A DNA stretch of 10,560 nt from positions 1 through 10,560 of the forward strand of contig QHNU01000101.1 of NCBI GenBank assembly GCA_003218525.1. Direction: 5' to 3'. The position numbers were made by a program, and so were the translations under genes. Below are positions 1 to 9,054 of this stretch, piece after piece. The notes under the pieces are model-generated. The model was not told the DNA's origin, searched no databases, and saw only the letters and a program-made list of their open reading frames with translations. The first letter of the stretch is position 1, and each line of letters starts with the position of its first letter. The DNA is from Verrucomicrobiota bacterium. Its GTDB lineage: Bacteria; Verrucomicrobiota; Verrucomicrobiia; Chthoniobacterales; UBA10450.

Positions 1-410
1 CAATAAAACGGATTTTGCTTGGGGACGAACTTCACCGGGATATAACCCTGCCGTTTCGCTCGGTCAGGATTGTCGAAGCCGCCATAATTTCTCGTCCACT
101 CCTTGTCCCAGGAACTCGCGCGATTTGGCACTGGATTATTTGCAGTGGGCTGTTCTCCAATCCAAAAAACCGTCGTTACGATTTCTTTTTTCCAAGGAAA
201 ACGCTCGGCGCGTTTCGGCGGATCGTGTCTAGCAGGCGAGAGATAGGCCAGGGTATCGACCACGGGGAATGAATCATCCTGCAATCGGTCAGATTTCTTG
301 CTGACCTTCATTTTTGCCGTCGGGACCTTGGCCGGTGCTGAATGCGTGAAGAGTGACGTGATGGAAGAAAGGACAACCGCGACAGTGTGAGTGAGTTTTC
401 AGGGTTTCAT
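1..410 (-). CDS. Exported protein of unknown function, C-terminus off-window; in-frame TGA at codon 4
   Basis: Reading the minus strand from an ATG at 410-408 gives Met-Lys-Pro, then TGA (401-399), then an unbroken frame to the window edge (about 132 more codons). Directly after the TGA comes a typical export signal: a basic start, a hydrophobic core (VAVVLSSITSLF) and a small-residue cleavage region (THSAPA). The mature part is rich in Trp, Asn and Pro, with stretches such as TTVFWIGEQP, SSWDKEWTRNYGGFDNP and GYIPVKFVPKQNPFY, which look like a folded, conserved domain and not a random frame. I do not recognise a function. The next in-frame ATG (311-309) lies after the signal, so starting there would lose export. 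Either a CGA or TGG codon mutated to TGA (recent pseudogene or sequence error), the TGA is read through, or the product is cytosolic. Real coding sequence: fairly sure; intact gene: uncertain. Confidence 0.7.
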
Positions 411-814
411 CCAATTACGATCCGGTTGGCCTAACTGCCGGAAGGAGGGGGTTGTTTCTTTCATAAGAATCGCAGCGAGCGCAGACAGCGCGCGTCATGC
501 CACGCGAAATAGCCCATCGCTCCGCAATTGCGAGTTCCGTCTTTTTCAGCAGCGCTCTCGCTTGCAACAACAGATTCACTTTTCCCCAAAGATCAAGAAA
601 TTCCGTCATGTTCAAAAGTGCGCGGTAGGGCCCGAATGATCGCGTGATCGATATCTGAGATAATGCGGTTCAGCCTGGGCCAAGGAAGGATTGGTGTAGC
701 TGTTCCACATTTAATGCAGCAGTGTTCGCGCCGTACGCTGGAATTAGAACTCCGCTTGCCACACGCGGCACGTCCGAGCCAATAATGCGTGCGACCTCCG
801 CCCGCGAAGTCCCG
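411..814. other. Divergent intergenic region, no convincing gene
   Basis: About 400 bases separate the minus-strand exported protein (start near 410) from the plus-strand EEP-fold gene (start 815). I see no tRNA-like cloverleaf, no strong terminator hairpin and no clear -35/-10 pair. It contains one doubtful minus-strand ORF (415-609, listed separately) and a small direct repeat, TGATCG-CG-TGATCG, at 638-651. Divergent promoters for both flanking genes would be expected here, but I cannot place them. Confidence 0.5.
415..609 (-). CDS. Possible small protein of 64 residues, unknown function
   Basis: The frame starts at ATG 609-607 (an in-frame TTG lies at 615) and stops at TAA 417-415, four bases before the ATG of the exported-protein gene. 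That spacing would fit translational coupling. The product begins with an amphipathic helix-like stretch (FLDLWGKVNLLLQARALLKK), continues with AIAERWAISRGMTRA, and has a single CxxC pair (CARC) before a Pro-rich tail. Third-position base use is not clearly biased, there is no ribosome-binding site, and I recognise no family. It could equally be a chance frame in the divergent gap. Included because its position and composition are better than those of the other small frames nearby. Confidence 0.28.
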   Translation of the reverse strand: MTEFLDLWGKVNLLLQARALLKKTELAIAERWAISRGMTRAVCARCDSYERNNPLLPAVRPTGS

Positions 815-1699
815 ATGAAACTAAAATGGTTGGCGCTGTTTGCCTTGGTAACCGCCCGGCATCTCTCTGCCCAAAACAGCAGCCCGCCGTCTCCTCCATC
901 AGCGCCAGTGGTTCGTGTAGCTTTCTGGAACATACAATGGTTCCCCGGTCGTCACCCCAACGCTTCGACCGTCGCTGAGCAACGGCAGATTGCCGCCGTC
1001 CAGCGCGACATGCGCGCCATCGACGCCGACGTGATTGGGATCGAAGAAGCGCGCGACTTTTCCAAAGCCTCTCTCGCCATTGCCTCGCGTCCAGGATTCA
1101 AGGTGGACGTCTGCTCGAACTTTCCTCCGCGGGAGGATCAAAACGTTGCCCAACAAGTGGCCATTGCCAGCCGCTTCACGCCCATCAGTGCATGGGTCGA
1201 AATGTGGAAACATAACGGGGCACTCCTTCCGCCTCGCGGATTCGCCTTTGCCGTTTACGAAATTGCACCGCGACATTTGCTCCTGGTTTACGCGCTGCAT
1301 TTGAAAAGCAACCGGGGAGAACCCAGCGAAGACAGAGCCATCCGAGAGGAATCCATTCGGCAGCTCAGGGCTCATATCGCCGCCATGAATGCCGCTTACG
1401 GAAAGCTCGGGACGACCACCTGGATCATAGGTGGTGACTTCAACACTTCTCCAGACGATCCGCGTTTCGCCCAGGAAACGACAACGCGACGGCTCCTCGC
1501 GGACGGGTTTTCGTGGTGCTGGCGGAATGTGCCCTTCTCGCAACGAATCACCCTGCCGGCGGACAAATTTTTTCCCTCAGCCTGTTTCGACCACATCTTT
1601 TTTCGCAATGTGACTCTCGTTTCCGCACGGGTCATCCCGACCTCAAAGCGATCGAGCGATCATCGGGCAATTTTCGGGGCCTTTCAGTTGCCACCGTAG
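815..1699 (+). CDS. Exported endonuclease/exonuclease/phosphatase (EEP) family protein
   Basis: This 294-residue protein has the metal-dependent DNase I-like fold, whose members cut phosphodiester or phosphomonoester bonds in nucleic acids, lipids or inositides. The motifs run in family order: FWNIQW (Asn39, metal site), IGIEEA (Glu77/78), ALHLKSN (His162), IIGGDFNTSPDD (Asp208, Asn210), CFDHIFF (residues 258-263) and the terminal SDHRAIF (Asp282, His283). I chose ATG 815 over the longer frame from 722 because it starts a clean signal peptide (MKLKWLALFALVTARHLSAQ) followed by a Ser/Pro-rich linker (residues 22-31). The enzyme is therefore probably periplasmic or secreted. It stands alone, convergent with the GlcD-like gene, with 43 bases between the stops. 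Substrate cannot be told from sequence; secreted nuclease is the simplest guess. Confidence 0.9.
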   Translation: MKLKWLALFALVTARHLSAQNSSPPSPPSAPVVRVAFWNIQWFPGRHPNASTVAEQRQIAAVQRDMRAIDADVIGIEEARDFSKASLAIASRPGFKVDVCSNFPPREDQNVAQQVAIASRFTPISAWVEMWKHNGALLPPRGFAFAVYEIAPRHLLLVYALHLKSNRGEPSEDRAIREESIRQLRAHIAAMNAAYGKLGTTTWIIGGDFNTSPDDPRFAQETTTRRLLADGFSWCWRNVPFSQRITLPADKFFPSACFDHIFFRNVTLVSARVIPTSKRSSDHRAIFGAFQLPP

Positions 1700-1742
1700 T
1701 TTCACCGTCGGCGGCCTGCACTTTTTTGCACCCGATTCGCTA

Positions 1743-3137
1743 TTAAGCAGACCCTGGGGGTCCGACCTCGTCGAGGAATTTGCCGGGATTTAAGATGTCG
1801 TCCGGATCAAGTGCGCGCTTAATGGTCTGGTGCAGTCCGCGCGCAACGTCGCTCGTTGCGTCGGGCCACCAGCGTTTTTTGGCCAGTCCAATTCCGTGTT
1901 CACCGGTAATTACACCACCCCACGCCAGTACCTGTGCGAAAAGTTGGTCAAGCGCGCTCCGGACTTTTTCGCGCACCCCTTCCTCCCGATTATAGCGGTC
2001 AGCCATGATATTGACGTGAATGTTGCCGTCGCCTGCGTGGCCAAAACATGCGATCGGAAATCCTGAGCGCACGGAAAGTTCCTCCGCGAATTTGATCAAA
2101 TCAACCAGACGGCTGCGTGGGACGACGATGTCTTCGTTCAGCTTTGTTAGTCCCGTCGCGCGAAGTGAATTGCTAAATTGGCGCCGCAGTGCCCAGAGCT
2201 GCTCGCAGTCGGCTTCATTGGTGGCGATTTCGAGCGTGGTGGGGTTTTGGCTGGCGATGAGGTCGCGGACCTTGCTGATCTCCACGCCAACGGTTTCTTC
2301 CTGGCCATCCAAATCCACCAATAAATGCGCGTTGCCGGCGGGCACATGGGTAGCGCCGGAATCGTGCCGAGCTGCTTCCAGCGTGAAATGGTCCGCGATC
2401 TCCAATGACGAGGGTAAAAAACCCAGCGCAAAAATCTTCTGTACAGTCGCAGCCGCTTCCGACATCGTACTAAACGAGGCCGAGATCGTGCGGCGCGAGG
2501 GAGGCAACGGTAAAAGCTTCAGGATAATTTCGGTCGTAACCCCCAACATTCCTTCGGATCCAACGAGTAATCCGATCAAATCGAAGCCCGTCTTGTTCTT
2601 GTGGACACGGCCTCCCGTGCGCAGCACCCCGCCATTGGCCAGCACAACCTCGAGCCCGACGACGTAATTACGCGTTACGCCATACTTCAAACATCGAGGT
2701 CCCCCCGCATTAGTAGCGACATTTCCGCCAATGGTGCAGTGCTCGAAACTGGCCGGGTCCGGAGGATAAAATAATTTCTTCTCGCGCGCCGCTCGCTTCA
2801 GGTCAGCGGTAATGACGCCAGGTTCGACGACCGCGACCGCATCCTCAAAGCTGATATCTTTGATGCGATTCATGCGCGCAAAGGAGAGCGCGACGCCGGC
2901 GCGAACCGGCACGCAACTTCCAACGTAGCCATACCCTCCACCCCGCGCCGTTATGGCGATATTTTCGCGACAAGCAAACTTGATCAGTTTGCTAACCTGC
3001 TCGGTCGATTGGGCGAAAACGACGGCGTCTGGCCGGGCTTGCGCGAACCATTTGTCGCCGCTGTGCTCGTCGAGTGTTTTCGCATCGTCGGCAACAGCGT
3101 TGCCCAATAACTGCCGCAATTGCTCGACCAGCGACAT
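1743..3137 (-). CDS. glcD: GlcD-type FAD-linked oxidase (glycolate / D-lactate dehydrogenase family)
   Basis: This 464-residue flavoprotein is of the vanillyl-alcohol-oxidase type that oxidises 2-hydroxy acids such as glycolate or D-lactate to 2-oxo acids. The N-terminal FAD-binding domain (about residues 35-210) shows TARGGGYGYVG (63-73), the PPDPAS segment (125-130), and IGGNVATNAGGPRCLKYG (136-153). The C-terminal catalytic cap ends with CFGHAGDGNIHVNI (His367, His374), TGEHGIG (Glu413, His414) and DPDDILNPGKF (444-454), all hallmarks of the family. It is slightly shorter than E. coli GlcD and has no fused Fe-S domain. GlcE and GlcF partners are absent from the window, so it may act alone, like bacterial D-lactate dehydrogenases. 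It starts 6 bases after the monooxygenase-like gene and is the last gene of that run. The exact substrate is unresolved; the symbol marks the family. Confidence 0.88.
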   Translation of the reverse strand: MSLVEQLRQLLGNAVADDAKTLDEHSGDKWFAQARPDAVVFAQSTEQVSKLIKFACRENIAITARGGGYGYVGSCVPVRAGVALSFARMNRIKDISFEDAVAVVEPGVITADLKRAAREKKLFYPPDPASFEHCTIGGNVATNAGGPRCLKYGVTRNYVVGLEVVLANGGVLRTGGRVHKNKTGFDLIGLLVGSEGMLGVTTEIILKLLPLPPSRRTISASFSTMSEAAATVQKIFALGFLPSSLEIADHFTLEAARHDSGATHVPAGNAHLLVDLDGQEETVGVEISKVRDLIASQNPTTLEIATNEADCEQLWALRRQFSNSLRATGLTKLNEDIVVPRSRLVDLIKFAEELSVRSGFPIACFGHAGDGNIHVNIMADRYNREEGVREKVRSALDQLFAQVLAWGGVITGEHGIGLAKKRWWPDATSDVARGLHQTIKRALDPDDILNPGKFLDEVGPPGSA

Positions 3138-3143
3138 TACCGA

Positions 3144-3455
3144 TCAGCCAGACGGGACGACCCGGTAATGTCGCGACCGCTCGTCCATACGAATCAATAG
3201 CGGTTCAGCCTTTGGGTAGATGACGGGACGACCGCTGTCAGAGCCGGCAAAAATTTCCACCGCTTCCATCGAATCGAATCGAAGCAGAGTGAGAAACTCC
3301 ACTTCATCGCCATCCTCGCGAATGAATAACTCGGCGCCATGATAACCGGGAATCTTTCTCTTTGCGATACCGGGAAAAATTTCTCCGCGCAATAACTCCT
3401 CATATTTCTGGGCGCCGGATCGTTTTGTCCAGCCATGCCAAATCCGCGCAATCAT
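3144..3455 (-). CDS. Small antibiotic-biosynthesis-monooxygenase (ABM)-like protein
   Basis: This 103-residue protein resembles the ABM / dimeric alpha-beta-barrel proteins, which include quinol or heme monooxygenases and many of unknown role. It begins MIARIWHGWTK, then a helix with KYEELLRGEIFPGI, a strand pair with GYHGAELFIRE and EVEFLTLLRFDSMEAVEIFAG, and ends with a YPKAEPLL segment and a basic tail. The Ile-Trp opening followed by a strand-helix-strand-strand order is what the fold shows; no cofactor-binding residue is diagnostic. I chose ATG 3455 because the longer frame upstream reads through the end of fabI in a basic, low-complexity way. It lies 5 bases after the fabI stop and 6 before glcD, so it is almost certainly co-transcribed and probably coupled. 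A role in oxidative or quinone chemistry is only a guess. Confidence 0.75.
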   Translation of the reverse strand: MIARIWHGWTKRSGAQKYEELLRGEIFPGIAKRKIPGYHGAELFIREDGDEVEFLTLLRFDSMEAVEIFAGSDSGRPVIYPKAEPLLIRMDERSRHYRVVPSG

Positions 3456-3460
3456 CGCCG

Positions 3461-4237
3461 CTACATTCCGATGATCTGGTAACCGCCGTCGACGTAGATG
3501 ACTTGGCCGGTAATCGCGGCTGCACCGTCGCTGGCAAGAAAAACGCCGGTCGCGCCGAGCTCCGACGGGTCGCAACTCCGTTTCAGAGGCGCGCGCTCCT
3601 GGCAATATTTCAGCATTTGCGTAAAGCCGCTGATGCCGCGGGCCGCAAGCGTGTTCACGGGGCCTGCGGAAATGCAGTTCACCCGAATCTTTTTGGGACC
3701 AAGATCGTAAGCGAGGTAGCGCGTGCTCGCCTCCAGTGATGCTTTGGCCACTCCCATGACATTGTAATGCGGCACAACCTTCTGCGCTCCGTAATAGGTC
3801 ATGGCGACAATGCTGCCGCCATTCGGCATCATGGGCGCTGCTTCGCGGGCGAGCCCGACGAGCGAATAGGCGCTAATGTCGTGTGCGATCCGGAATGCTT
3901 CGCGGCTAGTATTGACGAAATCGCCTTCGAGCGCCTCCTTCGGAGCATAAGCAACCGAATGAAGCATCAGATCCAATTGATTCGTTTCGCCGCGGACTTT
4001 TTCAAAAAACGCGGAGATCTCAGCGTCGCTTGAGACATCACACGGAAAAAGTGGTGTCCCTTCCCCAAACTCGCTGACCAAATCCTCAACGTTCTCCCTC
4101 AACCGTTCGCCCTGATAGTTGAAAATCAGTCTCGCTCCCGCCGCCGCCCACGCCTTCGCGATCGCCCAGGCAATGCTGCGCTTGTTTGCCACTCCGAAAA
4201 CGACGCCGACTTTCCCGGCGAGCATTTGGTTCGTCAT
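3461..4237 (-). CDS. fabI: Enoyl-[acyl-carrier-protein] reductase FabI
   Basis: FabI reduces the trans-2 double bond of enoyl-ACP with NADH (sometimes NADPH), the last step of each fatty-acid elongation round in the cytosol. The 258-residue length matches the family. Visible features are the nucleotide-binding loop VFGVANKRSIAWAIA (residues 13-27), CDVSS (66-70), HSVAYAPKEALEGDFVN (93-109), the active-site region with Tyr148/149, Tyr158 and Lys165 (HYNVMGVAKASLEA), and SAGPVNTLAARGI (190-202). It ends with the usual GQVIYVDGGYQIIG. ATG 4237 is preferred; ATG 4225 is possible, and the longer frame to 4333 overlaps the end of treS-mak and carries no homology-like sequence. It follows treS-mak by 41 bases and precedes the ABM-like gene by 5. 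The residue aligned with E. coli Gly93 is Ala, as in Gram-positive FabI. Confidence 0.96.
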   Translation of the reverse strand: MTNQMLAGKVGVVFGVANKRSIAWAIAKAWAAAGARLIFNYQGERLRENVEDLVSEFGEGTPLFPCDVSSDAEISAFFEKVRGETNQLDLMLHSVAYAPKEALEGDFVNTSREAFRIAHDISAYSLVGLAREAAPMMPNGGSIVAMTYYGAQKVVPHYNVMGVAKASLEASTRYLAYDLGPKKIRVNCISAGPVNTLAARGISGFTQMLKYCQERAPLKRSCDPSELGATGVFLASDGAAAITGQVIYVDGGYQIIGM

Positions 4238-4278
4238 ACGCCGTGATGATACGCTGCTTTGCCTTGTCGCAAAGACTA

Positions 4279-7530
<3,252 letters not shown>

Positions 7531-7668
7531 GAATGACACTCTTGGCACGATGGCGCGCTCGCGCAACGGCGAGCATCATTACCGCGAATTATTCGTGCCG
7601 CCGGTGGACGCCGCGTCAGTTCCGGACTAAGACTGCCTCTTCCCGGCAAAATTTCGAATCACAAGAGT
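7531..7668. promoter_or_regulatory. Divergent control region between treS-mak and the sigma-factor gene
   Basis: About 138 bases lie between the treS-mak start (7530, minus) and the earliest sigma-factor start (GTG 7669, plus). Both promoters should lie here or just inside the sigma frame. I cannot confidently place -35/-10 elements. The region holds an imperfect short palindrome around 7585-7599 (CGCGAA-TTA-TTCGTG) and the inner edges of a 9-bp inverted repeat listed separately. Control of both sides by the adjacent ECF sigma factor is plausible but not shown. Confidence 0.45.
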
Positions 7669-7670
7669 GT
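7536..7670. repeat. 9-bp inverted repeat pair flanking the divergent region
   Basis: ACACTCTTG at 7536-7544 and its exact reverse complement CAAGAGTGT at 7662-7670 face each other across the divergent region. Each copy therefore reads CAAGAGTGT in the direction of its own gene. On the minus strand it ends 5 bases before the treS-mak ATG; on the plus strand it overlaps the GTG at 7669. It could be a shared operator or translation-initiation element, or coincidence. Confidence 0.35.
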
Positions 7671-8325
7671 GAGATCTCGCAAGCGTTTACCTAAAGCCGA
7701 CGAAGAGCCTGAAACCCCGGAGCGACCGTCGAGCGGGATGCCGGAGCTTGAGCCCGGCGCCCCGACCGATTTGGAACTGATGCTCGGCATTCAGGCCGAA
7801 GATCCGGAAGCGCTCGCCCAACTATATGATCGCTACAACGGGATCATCAAAGCTCTGATTCTTCGCGTTATTCACAACGAAGCAGAGGCGGACGACTTGC
7901 TGCAAGAAATCTTCATGGAGATTTGGAACCAGGCGAAAAACTTCTCCGCTCAAAAGGGTAAGCCGCTGGGCTGGATGGTGACGCTGGCTCGGCGGCGGGC
8001 GATCGACGGATTGCGTAAAAAACAGGCTTATGCCCGCGCCGAAGAACGACTTCAGCAAGAAACCGAGCAACAGCCGGACGCTTGGGTTCACAATGCCACG
8101 GAGGAGGAAATCGCCATCGGCGATACGCGCGTGCTTATCCGCCGAGTCATCTCTGTCCTTCCGCCCGCCCAACAACAGGCCATCGAGCTGGCGTTTTTTC
8201 GCGGAATGAGTCAGCGCGAAATCGCGGCAAATACGAATACACCTCTAGGCACAGTGAAGACCCGCTTAGAACTAGGCCTGAAGAAAATCTACGACGGCCT
8301 CAAGGAACTGCGCGATGAACTTTGA
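7669..8325 (+). CDS. ECF-type RNA polymerase sigma-70 factor
   Basis: This is a 218-residue group 4 (ECF) sigma factor that directs RNA polymerase to a set of promoters. Region 2 spans about residues 50-118, with LAQLYDRYNGIIKALILRVI, the core-binding stretch EADDLLQEIFMEIWNQA and the -10 recognition part GWMVTLARRRAIDGLRKK. An acidic, Gln-rich linker (120-150) leads to region 4 (about 160-215), with VLPPAQQQAIELAFFRGMSQREIA and the helix-turn-helix LGTVKTRLELGLKKIYDGL. The general layout resembles the SigK group. The start is uncertain: GTG 7669 gives a Pro/Glu-rich leader of 23 residues, while ATG 7738 (MPELEPGAPTDLELM) gives a more usual N-terminus; neither has a clear ribosome-binding site. 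Its 3' end overlaps the anti-sigma-like gene by 11 bases, the usual sign of a matched regulator pair. Confidence 0.93.
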   Translation: MRSRKRLPKADEEPETPERPSSGMPELEPGAPTDLELMLGIQAEDPEALAQLYDRYNGIIKALILRVIHNEAEADDLLQEIFMEIWNQAKNFSAQKGKPLGWMVTLARRRAIDGLRKKQAYARAEERLQQETEQQPDAWVHNATEEEIAIGDTRVLIRRVISVLPPAQQQAIELAFFRGMSQREIAANTNTPLGTVKTRLELGLKKIYDGLKELRDEL

Positions 8326-8551
8326 GCGGTTTCAAAACCAAGCTCGGCTGTTTGTGATCGGCGCCTTGGACGCCGAGGAAATTTCCGAGTTTGAGAAAGC
8401 GCGACGAAAATTCGGACAAAAAGCGGAAGATTTTATCGCCAAATGTTACACCTTGAGCGAAGCCTTCGCTTTGAGTTTGAAGCCAGCGAAAGCCTCCGAT
8501 CAGATTAAAGCTCGGCTGATGGAGATGGTGCGGGATCGCAAGAAAGCTTAG
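8315..8551 (+). CDS. Short cytosolic anti-sigma-like protein
   Basis: This 78-residue protein is encoded by an ATG lying inside the sigma gene's last codons (overlap ATGAACTTTGA). Its core, ARLFVIGALDAEEISEFEKARRKFG (residues 9-33), followed by a helix with FIAKCYTLSEAFALSLKPA and a final ..IKARLMEMV, closely resembles the N-terminal anti-sigma domain of RskA-type factors (the 'YALGALDPEE' pattern). It lacks the zinc-ligand HxxxCxxC motif, having only one Cys (44). It also lacks any transmembrane segment or periplasmic sensor domain, so it is about a third of the usual RskA length. It would bind its sigma partner in the cytosol; how a signal releases it is not visible. The stop TAG overlaps the convergent DUF2017 stop. 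Being a real gene is likely; the anti-sigma role is inferred from motif and position. Confidence 0.78.
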   Translation: MNFERFQNQARLFVIGALDAEEISEFEKARRKFGQKAEDFIAKCYTLSEAFALSLKPAKASDQIKARLMEMVRDRKKA

Positions 8552-9054
8552 CCCTCGTCGGTGCAGGCGGGGATCTCGCGCAAGATAAACTCCTGAAGAA
8601 ATCCGTAGAAGTTGACTTGAAATAATCCCAAATCGCGCCGGTTGCCAAAAGGCGAACGGAAATGATCGGCAAGCTCGTGTTCGGTAAAATTATAGCTGGC
8701 TGCGATAGCTAATCGCGCCTGATTGAGAGCATTCAGCCACGCGTCGGCGTGTGCCAGCGGGATTTTCAGGGTGCAATTGGCGAACGGTTTTTTCGTGCAA
8801 TGCAATTGCTCCAAGTCTTGGCGAACCGTTTCCGTGGACGATTGAAATAAGCGGCGCAGTTCCGGCACGACATAAAGCTTCCATTCCGACCGAAACTCCG
8901 TCTCCTTCGCTTCGGCAGGAGCACTCAAGAGACGCTCTTCGGCCGCAGGCGAGTTCTTGGTGTTTACGCTGTCCGGGATCTGCCGCAATAATTCTGCGAG
9001 AAACGGATCAAGTTCGCGAATCTCAAGGCTCTCGTTCTGGCGACAAATTTCCAT
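8548..9054 (-). CDS. DUF2017 family protein, ClpS-associated
   Basis: This 168-residue cytosolic protein has no signal or membrane segment. It resembles DUF2017, a family best known from Actinobacteria, where it sits just after clpS. Supporting stretches are FRSEWKLYVVPELRRLFQSS (about 55-74), the domain's middle part ADAWLNALNQARLAIAASYNFTEHEL (about 103-128), and the C-terminal LGLFQVNFYGFLQEFILREI (about 142-161). The ATG at 9054 shares its A with the clpS stop (TGATG), which favours it over the GTG at 9057 and implies coupled translation. Its TAA overlaps the anti-sigma TAG on the other strand. The biochemical role is unknown; the conserved pairing suggests work with ClpS or the Clp protease. 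Confidence 0.8.
   Translation of the reverse strand: MEICRQNESLEIRELDPFLAELLRQIPDSVNTKNSPAAEERLLSAPAEAKETEFRSEWKLYVVPELRRLFQSSTETVRQDLEQLHCTKKPFANCTLKIPLAHADAWLNALNQARLAIAASYNFTEHELADHFRSPFGNRRDLGLFQVNFYGFLQEFILREIPACTDEG

Noticed and set aside
15..272. Plus-strand 85-codon frame at the left edge
   Set aside because: The opposite strand carries a much more convincing exported-protein sequence through the same bases.
638..651. Direct repeat TGATCGCGTGATCG in the divergent gap
   Set aside because: Too short and isolated to call an operator or origin element without conservation data.
670..933. Minus-strand frame with a protein-like stretch (TSRAEVARIIGSDVPRV) across the EEP start
   Set aside because: Its first third is antisense to the EEP signal peptide and it has no ribosome-binding site or family resemblance; most likely chance.
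899..1543. Long open frame on the minus strand opposite the EEP gene
   Set aside because: It lies wholly antisense to a gene with a full set of family motifs, and its own translation shows no domain-like pattern.
1700..1742. T-rich stretch with TGCA copies between the convergent EEP and glcD stops, checked as a terminator
   Set aside because: TGCACTTTTTTGCA only offers a 4-bp self-complementary word around a T-run; no stable GC stem precedes the Ts.
2020..2667. 215-codon plus-strand frame opposite glcD
   Set aside because: Shadow of the glcD reading frame; Ser/Ala/Thr-rich translation without recognisable motifs.
3753..3966. Ala in place of E. coli FabI Gly93, a position linked to triclosan resistance
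   Set aside because: Ala is the normal residue in Gram-positive FabI that remain sensitive, so it says nothing about resistance.
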